Shown here: positions 11,301-21,539 of the stretch, piece by piece | Layout of the letters: every line of letters starts with the position of its first letter | Position numbering within the stretch: position 1 is the first letter of the stretch | Program-made: the position numbers and the translations under genes | The notes under the pieces: model-generated | What the model saw: only the letters and a program-made list of their open reading frames with translations | What the model was told of the DNA's origin: nothing | The model's database searches: none | Assembly (NCBI GenBank): GCA_964058805.1 | Contig: CAXKVV010001180.1 | Span: forward strand, 1 to 33,369 | DNA: 33,369 nt | Direction of reading: 5' to 3' | DNA from: Schoenoplectus triqueter | Taxonomy: Eukaryota; Streptophyta; Magnoliopsida; Poales; Cyperaceae

Positions 11301-14029
11301 GCTCACAAGATGCTGCTTGTTGGGTGTGATGAATCTGGCACCAGTACCATTTTCAAGCAGGTGCATACACACTTTACAGCCTTAAATTTTTAATAAATAA
11401 GTAATTTTTAATTTCCTAAGAAAATCATGGATCATTTTGTACGTGTGATGTACCATTTTGTATGGTTCAACTACTGTGAAATATAGACATGTTTATACCT
11501 TTTGGTGTCACCTTGTCCGCCAGGCATTTTCTTGACACATCTCATTAGGCATCTCCATCTTTCAGGCCAAGATTTTGTACAGAAACACCTCTTTCACAGA
11601 AGAAGAGCGTGAAGAAATGAAGACCTTGATACAGACCAATGTATACAGATATCTTGCAATTTTACTTGAGGGGCGAGAGGTTTTCGAAGAAGAAATTATG
11701 TATGAAAACGCACAAACAAGCCAGCTACCTTCTAGTGACACCGGTATAAAAGCATTTAGATTATTATATTATTTCAGGCAAATTCAATGATTTTTAAAAA
11801 AAAAATGTTTTATAGGATTGGAACAATTTTTCTGAGGAGAACCAAAATTGTTCGCCAGCAACTTACTATTCCTTTTGCAAGCGTTACCCTTTTCAAATGT
11901 TTTTTTATCTGATAATAACCTTGAACTGTTTGTTGGCAGGGTAGTGCACAGAATAATACAGGATTTAAGTCACCAGTAGAAGGTAAATGGAAATCCCTCT
12001 AATTTCTGGGTTAATGTTGTTTCAAATCAGACAAGCAAGCTGAGGTGTCAAAGTATGCATTGGGCCCACGTCTAAGAGGTTTTGCAGACTGGCTACTGAA
12101 GGTGATGGCTTCAGGCAGCCTAGAGGTGGTTTTCCCAGCAGCAACTAGGGAGTATGCCCCAAGAGTAGAGGATCTTTGGAAAGATCCTGCGATTCAAGCT
12201 ACATATAGAAGGAAAGATGAGTTGCAGATGCTGCCCAGCTGTGCCAGCTACTTTCTTGAGAAGGTACATTGGGATCTCAAACCCAACTTTTGTTTGTTGA
12301 TTGCAGGCAGAATACTGTAGCCTGTTAAGCCGTCAAAGCTTTCTATATGTTGTTGGTTGATATAAATGAGTCTGGTAAATGGTTTTTTCTTTTTCTTTTA
12401 CATTTTTTTCTTGCAGTAAGCACCATTAGTTGAGAGAAAATTACTAATATTATATTCACTCTAGTTCTTTCTGTTCCACCAGTCTTTCTTGGTTTTACGT
12501 GCGAGGTGATGGAACTACTAACAATATTAATTGCCCATCATTTTGGATTTCTCATGTTTGCTTATACAGTTGGTATATTGGTTTATTGTCATACATGCAA
12601 GTTCTTTAAATAATAGGTCTGACTTGCAAAACCAAAACTGCAAAATATTCTATGCGTCCTATGTTGTAGTTTTTGTGATGATGTACATTGCATAATCCTT
12701 GGTAATTCTATTTCTAAATTGCCAGGTAGGAGATGTGTGCAGAATGGATTATGAGCCCAATAACTCCGATATACTCAATGCTGCTGGACTGACTTCATCA
12801 AATGGAGTAGCCTTTACTGACTTTATTTTCCCACACCTTCCATATGATTCCCGCACCACAGAAGACCTTGAACATCAACAGAGCTCTGTTAAGTTAGTAA
12901 CTTCTTCTGGCCCGTGTTATTTTTTTTCCCTTCGATGAATGGAGAAGGCTCAAGGCCTGTGTACATAATTACACCAATGGAGCTTTACTGATAAGTTGAT
13001 TTTCAATCTTACCATTGGCAGCCCATATTATGTTATTGTTAATTTTGCATATTGCACCCAAGTATCTGATGCTTATGACCTGGCATCTTATTGCTTTATA
13101 TGCACATTGCTCCCAACTGCTAAAGCTGGGTTTAAATCATGCTAAAAATGGATAAATTCTGCTTGGCTTTTCATTATTCGTTTTAGATCAACAATTAGCA
13201 CACTTATAGGTAAAGACAGCTAATATGGATGACAAATTTTAACATGCAATGCAGCAAACTTAATTTTCCATAGATCAGCTTTTGGCAAAAATTTGAGAAA
13301 AATCAAGCATTTTTTTTTTTCCATATTTGGAGTTTACTATTTAGTCTGTTTAAAGATCTTTATGCTATACCTATTGAGCTTGCAGCTGCTTTCAATTTTG
13401 TCTTGCTGAGTTTTCATTTCTATCACAGGTATGAACTTATCAGAATTCACAGCAGGGGTCTAGGTAAAAATGGCAAGTGGCTGGACATGTTTGAGGAGGT
13501 CAGAATCATAATTTTCTGTGTTGCTATGAGCGATTATGATGAGTTCTATGAGGGTCCTGATGGGCTTCAAATCAACAAAATGCTAGAATCCAGGGATCTG
13601 TTTGAAAAAATCGTCACCAGTGATGCCTTTGCAGAGACCAGTTTTCTTCTAATCCTCAACAAAACTGATCTCCTCGAGAAAAAAATAGACCACTCACCTC
13701 TTACCTTATGTGATTGGTTTAGTGACTTCCATCCCTTGATCAGCTGTTACCGGACCAACTACAGTAGCCGTAATCGTGGCAACCACTCGACCTTGGGTCA
13801 AACTGCTGGTCACTACATCGCGGTAAAGTTCAAGAGGTTGTTTACATCTCTGGTAGGTGAGTCTGGAAGGAGGCTTTATGTTGCATGCACTAATGCCTTG
13901 GATTTGAATTCAGTTGACTCAGCACTTCGGTATGCAAGGGAGGTGCTAAGATGGGAGGGTGAAAAGCCACCAGCATTTGAAGCTGATTCGATTTGTAGTA
14001 TAACAGAACTGAGTACATACTCTTGCTAG
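8394..14029 (+). CDS. XLG: Extra-large GTP-binding protein (XLG1/XLG3-type), nine exons, 835 aa
   Basis: XLG proteins are plant-specific G-alpha-like subunits that pair with G-beta-gamma and act in immunity, root growth and hormone responses, partly in the nucleus. Exons by my model: 8394-8806, 9405-9885, 10294-10431, 10554-10658, 11169-11360, 11566-11743, 12031-12263, 12726-12892 and 13429-14029. All introns are GT-AG, phases agree, and the total is 2508 nt. The start ATG sits in an ideal context (CCACCATGG). Residues 2-20 ([16 protein letters not shown]) match the conserved XLG N-terminus, a Ser/Pro/acidic linker follows, and the cysteine-rich block spans 165-208 (CYHC, CLAC, CADC, CITC). 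The G-alpha-like half starts near 426. Its P-loop is GCDESGTST (431-439) with Thr in place of the usual Lys. The G3 region reads RGLGKNGKW (645-653), not DVGGQ, so the catalytic Gln is absent. G4 is NKTD (713-716) and G5 is ACTN (788-791). Length fits the family (about 850-890 aa). Paralog number is uncertain. Confidence 0.93.
11940..11982 (+). other. Possible 43-nt cryptic exon in XLG intron 6
   Basis: Inside the intron between exons 6 and 7, a segment is flanked by TTGGCAG and GTAAATGG. It reads openly as [14 protein letters not shown] and ends in the phase that exon 7 needs. However, exon 6 ends with one extra base, so splicing this segment in would give GGG TAG, an immediate stop. Direct splicing of exon 6 to exon 7 stays in frame. 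It is either a relic exon or a poison exon, or my exon 6 donor is wrong. Confidence 0.35.
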
Positions 14030-15430
14030 TTTGGTTGGAAAGGAGACCTTATATTTGTATATAGCTTGTGTGGTTTTTTCTTTTGTATTTTTTTTTTCAA
14101 TTTAGCCCTCCTTTGTATTTCTGTGTTATAATAGCAAATTTTTTTTTGAGGTAATGTCCTGTCACTGCTAAAGATTCATTGAAGATTTGTCGTATCAGCC
14201 ATTTCACTTACATTGGTTAGGAATACTATACTATGTTGACTGGATTGGTTAAGACGAGTTAATACAAGCTAGATTAAATGGTTGTACATCCCGTTCTTTT
14301 ATTGAAAATTTCACCATCGTGACTTATAAAAAAAAAAATTACCTGTCCATACAATTTTTATGCCCTTTTCGAAGTTGTAATTGAACATAATTATTTTTGT
14401 GCGTTTTTGGTTATTGAAAGCAACTACCAAAACATGTTAAACTCTACCAGTGTTCTTCCTTTGGGGTGGGAAGAGTCTGCTACTTTTAGGCACGGAAGCT
14501 ACATCTAGTTTTATTTTATTTTATTATTTGTTGATGAAATTCATCTAGTTTTATTGAAGAACTTCGGTTTTACAGGGGTAGTGCAGTAATGTTCGAGTTG
14601 GGTAGTAAGAGCGCACAGACAAGGGTACTTGTGTGGTATGGCTGATGGAATGAAATCTGACAGTATTTTTTTAAGTTCAATAATTTTTAACCATTGGATC
14701 TGAAAAGTAGGATCCTACTCTTCATGTCGAAGATGTATCGCTGGATGCGTGTTTTTGGGACGCGTGCTCTGTGCAAAATAAATAGAAGCAATTTTGAATG
14801 TCCAAAAAGATTATGTCTAATTTGATTTAAAAACAAATCATAAATTACCACATATTTCTTTTATTTTGATTCTTAAGGTTTTCAATATACTCAAAATTGG
14901 ACATGTCAACTTTACGGAAGTTAGATGAAATCAATTTTGGCATCCATTTCCATAGTGAGGATTTAGCCAACCTTTTTCTTTATGGAAGTTAAAGTTCTGA
15001 CCAATTTGGTATGAACTGAAAATTTTAGAAAATAAATTGATAATTCAAAATGTAGGAAATTTGTTGGATATTCGTGTAATTTCTCTTCTTAATGTTCTTT
15101 AGGTCATGTCCAACATTTTAAACTGGGCTCTTAACCCAGCCCAAGTGCACAATTAACAACGATCCAATGCGTTGCGTTAATTGTGATTATTTCTATTAGA
15201 GATCGAAGTAAAGACAAGAATCTTTTGCAATTTTAGATATTGATAGCCTATCGAGCCCTTATCAAATCTATTTCGCATCTACGAAATATATAAATCCATT
15301 CCTTGATGGCTTGATGAAATTCGAACACATTAATCGTTAGTCTTTGCTTTATGCGAGAACTAATTACCCATTGTCGTTCAATTATGTAGAGAAAATAATG
15401 AATGATTGAAGGAGACAAGGAGGTCAAAAT
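14030..15430. other. XLG 3' UTR and intergenic spacer
   Basis: The first few hundred bases are T-rich 3' UTR (TTGTATTTCTGTGTTATAATAG near 14116-14137 may hold 3'-end signals). The rest has no gene. A perfect 14-bp palindrome, AGTAGGATCCTACT, is at 14706-14719 between GCGCACAGA (about 14610) and TCTGTGC (about 14768), which are inverted relative to each other. This could be a small degraded MITE but I cannot fix its ends. Confidence 0.4.
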
Positions 15431-15732
15431 TGAAGATTTTAATAGCTGATGAAAGAAAATAAGAATAAATGCTTGAAGGCTTTTGAATGACGAAAGAATG
15501 TTTTCTTATTATTCTATACCGTTGGTACATTGGTGTGTGTGTATATATATATATATATATCGGTACCGTTAATGGTACTGTAACTGTAACTAAGAAAAAA
15601 ATGGTTGAAGTGGTATTTTACATACTCTCCCTCTTTTTTACAAAATAGGCCAATGATGAAATAGTTACAAGCTTTGAGACATATTCTTTAAATTATTTTC
15701 TACTTATTATTTTCTAATTATTAAACTTAACA
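15431..15732 (-). repeat. Copia 3' LTR (302 bp)
   Basis: It begins TG and ends CA and is preceded by AAAAT. It contains a TG/TA microsatellite (about 15533-15560) and CGGTACCGTTAATGGTAC. It differs from its partner at many positions and by the microsatellite length, so the insertion is old. Confidence 0.93.
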
Positions 15733-15744
15733 CTCCCCCTCAAG
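15733..15744 (-). other. Copia polypurine tract
   Basis: CTCCCCCTCAAG directly inside the 3' LTR is CTTGAGGGGGAG on the element strand. It is the purine-rich primer for plus-strand DNA synthesis and its place confirms the minus-strand orientation. Confidence 0.85.
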
Positions 15745-17072
15745 TTAGGGGTGAGAAAACGTTTATCAACCCTAACTTGATGATTTTTTTTAAACTTTTT
15801 TGAGTCCAATCCATTCGTAAACATATCGGCTAGTTGCTCCTCACTTCTGACATATGGAGTCTCGATTTCTTTGGCTTGAATTTTTTCTCGTATAAAGTGG
15901 TAATCGACGTCGATGTGTTTTGTTTTTTCGTGAAACATGAGGTTTGATGCAATGTGTCGTGCGGCTTGATTATCACATAACATTTTCATTGGAGCTTGAT
16001 GGTCAATTCCTAAGTCCTTGAGTAGTTGTTTAATCCAAGTCAACTCACTTGCGGTTGATGTCATGGCTCGGCATTCAGCTTCGGCGCTCGCGCGAGCCAT
16101 GATATTTTGTTTTTTGCTTCTCCATTTGACTATATTTCCGCATACAAAAGTGCAAAAGCCGGTAGATGATTTTCGATCAGAGTTTCCGACCCAATCTGTA
16201 TCGGAATAGCCATATATTTCGTTAGAATTATTATTTTTGAAATAAATTCCCATTCCGGGTGCACTCTTTAGGTACCTTAAAATCCTATCAATAACATCTA
16301 AATCAGATGTCCTAGGAGAATGCATGAATTTACTAATTTGACTAATTGAATATGAAATATCGGGTCTTATTACAGTAAGATAAATTAACTTACCCACTAA
16401 TCTTTGAAATTGATTAATATCCTCTAAAGGTTTTTCATCCTCGGTGTTTAATTTATATTTGCTATTCATAGGGGTTGATGCCAGTTTACACCCTAATTTT
16501 CTCATTTCCCTTAACAAATCTAAGACATATTTTCTTTGAGAGATGAAAAGACTTTTTGGTGAGTGTCAATCTCAATTCCTAAAAAATATTTCAATAACAC
16601 TAAATACTTGATATCAAAATTTTCCCTCAATTGTTTTTTGACTTCTCTATTTTTTTCTAGATTATTATCTGTGATAATTATATCATCTACATAAACTAGA
16701 ATTATACTTGTATGATATTTATCTAAATTAACAAATAAAGAAGAATCAGCCTTGCTAGTTATAAATCCATAAGAAATTAAATACGAACTTAATTTTCTAT
16801 ACCAAACTCTTGGAGATTATTTTAAACCATAAATTGATTTTTTTAACATACAAATCAATTTTGGATTGCATTCTTCCTTGTGTCAGGGTGATATGATCAT
16901 ATATACTTTTTCTTCTAGAACTCCTTGAAGAAATACATTTTTTTACATATAATTGATATAAAGTCCAATTTTAATTCACCGCTAGTGAGAAAAGGATCCT
17001 AACAGTATTCATCTTGGTAACAGACGCAAATGTCTCTTAGTAATCTATACCGTAAGTTTGGGTATAACCTTT
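15745..17072 (-). pseudogene. Copia pol, second half: C-terminal reverse transcriptase and RNase H
   Basis: An open frame at 15714-16517 encodes the end of the polymerase and the RNase H domain. Landmarks are STPM, LVGKLIYLTVIRPDISY, GYSDTDWVGNSDRKSSTG, ASAEAECRAM, LCDNQAARHIA and KTKHIDVDYHFIRE. The RNase H acidic residues (first D of DTDW, E of AEAE, D of CDNQ) are visible. Upstream the catalytic box YVDD is intact at 16682-16693 (ILVYVDDIIIT), but stops and frame changes lie between it and the RNase H frame. The segment ends abruptly at 17072 where the Gypsy element begins; the missing part continues at 24157. Confidence 0.92.
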
Positions 17073-18514
17073 TGATAAGCCAAAATCACATATATATTTT
17101 GATAGGATTTGGTATCTAAAACTATACCATTTTACCCTTTTTATGCATTTTTTAGTTCAATTAGTTGATTTAGTTTGGATATTGCACAAAGTTTGAGATA
17201 CTGCCATGGTTTCTTTGATTTTAGGATTTTTGGAGCATTTTGGGAACATTTGGATGAACATGGAGTAAGCTAAGCGCAACTAGAACAATGAAGATCTTGC
17301 TGGAGAAAAACTGCATGAACCTTTTGACCCAAAAAGTTATCTTTTCGGGTCGAAAAGAGCTCTCTGTCAAGAAACCGCGTGAACTTTTTGGGTCAAAATC
17401 TTTTCTTTTCGGGCCGTAAAAAGCGGTTATGTTTCGCCCCTGAAAGCATCTCTTCGCCCCAGAAGGCTCCAGATTCAATTTTAAACAGAATAGAAGGCCT
17501 CCAAAAGTCCATAACCGCCCTAGGACAGATTGGAGAGAAGTTTTTTGGAGTTTCTTTGAGAGATTTGGAGAGAGGAAGAAGGCAAAAGAAGGAGAAATCA
17601 AAAACTGGGTGTAACTCTTATTCTCTTGATGATTTTCTTTCTGTTTTTCATTGCTTTTATCTGTGATTCTTTCTCTTCCATGGAAGAGTAGTCGTCTCTC
17701 TAGGGTTTAGGCATGTAACTTGAAACTTGAAGTTTAATCGTACTTATTGTTGTTTTAATTGCTTTATTTTATGAATTGCTTTTGTGATTGTATTACTGTG
17801 CATGGATTGATTGTTTTATGTTTGTATTAGTAATCCGTCTGAGATTAAAAACCCTAGATAGCATAGATTCATAACCTGCAAACGATATTAGAATTGCACA
17901 TGTATTTTAGAGAATTATTTAGGTTTCTAACCAAAATCTGATGGTTCTCCGACCTCCAAAAGCGGTATCTAACCCTAGGTGATGGACCTAACCGTGAAGT
18001 CTAGGTTAGTTGGGACTTTTCTGAACATTTAGAGTATTAATTAGATGGACCTAACCGTGAATAATTAATCTTTGAAAGGTTTAGAATTACCAGGACTTAA
18101 CGGGTTTTAATTAGGAAGAACGATAGACTTAACCGTGAAGTTTGCCCTAATTGAAATACTGTGTCAAACCCTAACCAGGAACTTGGTACTAAATTAGATG
18201 GTATCCCTCATAAATTAGCATTAAAATACCTAAATAGTACGATTAAAACTCAAGTGGATGGTGATGCTGAAACCCTAGACTCTCTTAACCTTGAAGTAAT
18301 CCAAACTTAGTTCAATTTACTTGTTAATTCTAGAAAATTATTTAGTTTAGAAACCTTTTCAGATTTTGTAGTCTAGCTTAAAGAAATTGTCTATATCGGT
18401 AGTTTAATCAGTCTCTGTGGGATCGACACCTAAATACTACACGGTAGGTCGTGCGCTTGCGGCTTCCTCTTGTGTGTGTTAGGTTAATTTTATTAGTTTG
18501 AAAATATCACAACA
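17073..18514 (+). repeat. Gypsy 5' LTR (1442 bp)
   Basis: It starts TGATAAGCCAAAATC and ends ATATCACAACA. It holds a long inverted repeat (17322-17398) and a repeated GATGGACCTAACCGTGAA motif (17981, 18044, and a variant at 18122). The 3' portion GGATCGACACCTAAATACTACACG then GTGCGCTTGCGG is typical of Athila-group LTRs. Short open frames inside it are not genes. Confidence 0.95.
17322..17398. repeat. LTR hairpin: 17-bp perfect inverted repeat with inner hairpin
   Basis: TTTTGACCCAAAAAGTT (17322-17338) is perfectly complementary to AACTTTTTGGGTCAAAA (17382-17398), with a 43-nt loop. In the loop CTTTTCG-GGT-CGAAAAG (17341-17357) forms a second stem. The same stems occur in the other LTR at 22959-22975 and 23019-23035. 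Confidence 0.85.
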
Positions 18515-18521
18515 AGCTTTT

Positions 18522-18539
18522 TGGCGCCGTTGCCGGGGA
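18522..18539 (+). other. Primer binding site for tRNA-Asp
   Basis: TGGCGCCGTTGCCGGGGA is an 18-base match to the complement of the 3' end of plant tRNA-Asp including CCA. It lies 7 bases after the left LTR and is the classic primer site of the Athila group. Confidence 0.93.
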
Positions 18540-18649
18540 TTGTTTTTAAATATCGATTGATCCAATAGTATTAAAGACTAGACCTTTCTTTTATTCTTAT
18601 TATTATTCTCTTTTTACCTTTATCTTGTTCTTTTCTTGCAGGTTAAGCA

Positions 18650-21295
18650 CTGGCTAGCGACCCACCATTGCTAGTTTATCAGAGATCAAGGCTTAGACGT
18701 GTCGCTCCCATTGCCGACCTTCAACCTGAACGTCTAGATTTTGGAGACGTGATCAACATGACAGCTAATGATGAAGACAACCGCCTTCTCAAGGACTTCA
18801 CTGCACCCCGAGCGGGTGAACTTAACATGGGCTACACCGTGCCGACTGTGGCAGCAAATGACTTTGAACTCAAGCCGGCCCTAATCAACATGGTCTCTCA
18901 AAATCAATTTGCCGGCTTAGCCCACGAAGACCCAAATCAGCACCTTGCCAACTTTGAAGAATTTTGTAATACCTTGAAGATGAATGGAGTCACACCTGAT
19001 GCGATCAAGCTTCGACTCTTTCCATTTTCTCTTAGGGATCGAGCAAAAGGGTGGCTCAAGTCTTTGACACCAACCGCGGTAGCTACATGGGCCCAAATGT
19101 CAGCGGTGTTTCTTTCTAAGTACTTCCCTCCTTCTAAGACCGTGGCCCTTAGAAACCAAATCACTAACTTTGGGCAGAAAGATGGGGAGTCTCTGAGCGA
19201 TGCTTGGGACCGCTACCAAGAGCTGCTACGGACGTGTCCTCATCATGGTTTTGAGAAATGGCGCCTCTTACAGACTTTCTATGAGGGGTTGACCAACAAT
19301 ACCAGAATGACAATTGATGCCGCAGCGGGTGGGAGTCTCATGAACAGGAGGATTGGTGAGGCATACAGCCTAATCGAGGAGATGGCGCTCAACCAAGTCC
19401 AATGGTCAACCGAAAGAGAACCAACAAAAGCCCACGTGTCTGGTAGATTTGAGACCGATCAAATCACCAAGCTGCAAGCAATGGTCGAAGCGCTTCAAAC
19501 CGAGAACCGTCAGATCAAGTCCGAGATCCGCCAAAACAAGAGGCAAGATTCAGCAAATGCCTTATCTGTTGATCAGTTTTTCCCTTGCGCAACCTGTGGA
19601 TGCACCGACCACCTTACGGTTAATTGCATTTACCAGCAGATGGAAGAAGGGAGCGTTGAGCAAGCAAACATGCTAAACAACAATTTTAGACCTCAAAACA
19701 ATCCCTATTCCAACACATATAACCCAGGATGGCGAAACCACCCAAATTTCTCGTGGAGAAATGATCAAGGGCAGCAAAATCCGAGTCAAGGCCGCTCCAA
19801 TCAAGGTTTTGGACAGAGACAATACGAACCGGCAGCTCAACCACCAAAGTCCAACCTTGAACGCTTGATTGAGAACTTCATCGAAAATCAAACTGTTACA
19901 AACCAGAAGAATGATGATAAGTTCGAAGAAATTAATCAAAGGATGAAGAATCTGGAGAATCAAATTGCACAACAAGCTGCTGCCACAACCCGCCAACAAG
20001 GTCAACTCCCGCCGAAACCTGAACAAAACCCCAGGGAGCAAGCCAAAGCAATCACACTCCGCAGCGGAAAGGAGTATGGAGGCCCGTCAATGCCAGCGGA
20101 AGAAGAGCCGGAGCAACCACCTAAACAAACACAAGAGAAAGAAGGGGAAAAGACGAATGATAAACTCGAAGGCAAAGGTTCAAACTCTATAAAACAGGTA
20201 AAGGAGGATGTACCCAAGTACATACCTCCACACAGGTTTGTCCCTTTTCCCGAAAGGTTGGCCAATTCGAAACTAAAAAAACAATACGGTAAATTTGTGG
20301 AATTGCTTAAACAATTGAATGTCAATATACCTTTTACCGATGTTGTGACTCAAATGCCAACCTACGCTAAGTTTTTCAAGGAGATATTGACAAACCGTAG
20401 GGAATTAGAGGATGTCCAGACAGTGACTTTGACCGAGGAGGTGAGTGCGCTTGTTATGAATAAGTTGCCCCCTAAACTCAAGGACCCTGGTAGTTTTACA
20501 ATACCATGTTCAATAGGAAGTGCCAACACTTACCAGGCCCTTTGTGACTTAGGCGCAAGTGTGAGCCTGATGTCTAAGTCAATTTTTGAGAAAATTGGTA
20601 TTTATGACCTTAAACCAACTCGAATATCATTACAACTGGCAGATAGGTCTGTTAGACTACCATTGGGTGTGATTGAGGATGTTCCAATTCAAGTCGGTAA
20701 ATTTTTTATCCCAACTGATTTTATGGTGATTGACATGGAAGAGGACAACCTAATACCTTTGTTGTTGGGTCGTCCATTTTTGAGGACAGCCGGTGCTTTA
20801 ATTGATGCACGTGATGGAAAAATCATCATTAGAGTAGGGGATGAAGAAGTCAAATTTTATGCTAACAAAACTCTAAAATTTCCTTCCAATGATCAAAATA
20901 TTTGCAGGATTGATGAGATTGATGCTTGTGTAGCAGAAAAATTTGAAAAGATGATGAATGATGAAGAAATATTCTTTGCTGAAGCCGACGCACCGTCTAA
21001 GACTCCGGAAGTCGAACTCAAGCCGCTTCCTTCATCCCTTCGCTATGAGTTCCTAGGCCCAGATGAGACTTACTTTCCCCGCACCAACAACCCCAACGCC
21101 CCCGCCGGATCTGCTCCGCTAGGCGCATCGCACCCGCACCCCCTCTCTCCTTACGCTGCCACATCCGTACCCTCACAACCCTGCACCAGCAACCCCCGCC
21201 GCCCCCGCCTCTCATCTCACGCCGCTAGGGCCGACAGCCATAGCGACGTCCACCACGCTGCCGGCCTTGCCTCCCGCCCCACCTGCCGAACCTAG
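18650..21295 (+). CDS. Gypsy gag-protease polyprotein (Athila-like), fused to a foreign-looking tail
   Basis: Gag forms the virus-like particle and the aspartic protease cuts the polyprotein. The frame is open from 18647. The expected start position reads CTG-GCT-AGC (18650), so the start may be a mutated ATG; the first real ATG is at 18758 (845 aa from there). The retrotransposon gag domain lies at about 18900-19400 (LRLFPFSLRDRAKGWL, FLSKYFPP, SLSDAWDRYQELLRTCPHHG). A zinc knuckle CATCGCTDHLTVNC is at 19586-19627. A charged Gln-rich linker follows. The protease motif DLGAS is at 20546-20560, with IPLLLGRPFLRTAGALID downstream. At about 21010-21075 it reaches ELKPLPSSLRYEFLG, the linker that normally leads into reverse transcriptase, then switches to an Ala/Pro/Ser-rich tail and stops at 21293. 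No internal stop occurs over 2.6 kb, which suits a young copy. Confidence 0.88.
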   Translation: MASDPPLLVYQRSRLRRVAPIADLQPERLDFGDVINMTANDEDNRLLKDFTAPRAGELNMGYTVPTVAANDFELKPALINMVSQNQFAGLAHEDPNQHLANFEEFCNTLKMNGVTPDAIKLRLFPFSLRDRAKGWLKSLTPTAVATWAQMSAVFLSKYFPPSKTVALRNQITNFGQKDGESLSDAWDRYQELLRTCPHHGFEKWRLLQTFYEGLTNNTRMTIDAAAGGSLMNRRIGEAYSLIEEMALNQVQWSTEREPTKAHVSGRFETDQITKLQAMVEALQTENRQIKSEIRQNKRQDSANALSVDQFFPCATCGCTDHLTVNCIYQQMEEGSVEQANMLNNNFRPQNNPYSNTYNPGWRNHPNFSWRNDQGQQNPSQGRSNQGFGQRQYEPAAQPPKSNLERLIENFIENQTVTNQKNDDKFEEINQRMKNLENQIAQQAAATTRQQGQLPPKPEQNPREQAKAITLRSGKEYGGPSMPAEEEPEQPPKQTQEKEGEKTNDKLEGKGSNSIKQVKEDVPKYIPPHRFVPFPERLANSKLKKQYGKFVELLKQLNVNIPFTDVVTQMPTYAKFFKEILTNRRELEDVQTVTLTEEVSALVMNKLPPKLKDPGSFTIPCSIGSANTYQALCDLGASVSLMSKSIFEKIGIYDLKPTRISLQLADRSVRLPLGVIEDVPIQVGKFFIPTDFMVIDMEEDNLIPLLLGRPFLRTAGALIDARDGKIIIRVGDEEVKFYANKTLKFPSNDQNICRIDEIDACVAEKFEKMMNDEEIFFAEADAPSKTPEVELKPLPSSLRYEFLGPDETYFPRTNNPNAPAGSAPLGASHPHPLSPYAATSVPSQPCTSNPRRPRLSSHAARADSHSDVHHAAGLASRPTCRT

Positions 21296-21539
21296 CGCCC
21301 AAGCGTCTCCATGAATTCCCATCAATGCATTGATCCTCGAGCAATTGCAAAAGATGTCACGACGCATGGAAGCAATGGAGCAACGCCAATACGAAACATG
21401 GTTCTACACTCGCCGCATGTACAATTGGCACCTTCAGAATGACCATTTCCCGGAGGAATTAATCCCACCCCGACCACGTGATGAGCCGACTAGTCCGACC
21501 TCACGGCAAGGTTCCCCTAGCCGTGCTCCAGAGGATTGA
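21076..21539 (+). pseudogene. C-rich tail and remnant of a 3' ORF after the deletion junction
   Basis: The base composition changes sharply to C-rich sequence from about 21076 to 21310. In the other forward frame it reads LPALPPAPPAEPSAQASP, a stop, then IPINALILEQLQKMSRR and a 69-residue open stretch ending at 21539 (ERQYETWFYTRRMYNWHL-like, Arg/Glu-rich). This looks like the end of a downstream ORF of the parent element. The join between protease linker and this tail is probably where the polymerase region was deleted. I cannot assign a function to the tail. Confidence 0.55.

Noticed and set aside
17221..17666. Open frames of 126 and 95 aa in the Gypsy LTR, repeated at 22906-23303
   Set aside because: They occur identically in both LTRs, overlap each other on opposite strands and come from the hairpin-rich repeat; no protein motif is present.
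18650..21295. Host gene or endogenous pararetrovirus as source of the long ORF
   Set aside because: Flanking LTRs, tRNA-Asp primer site, purine tract and gag-protease order fit an Athila-like Gypsy retrotransposon.
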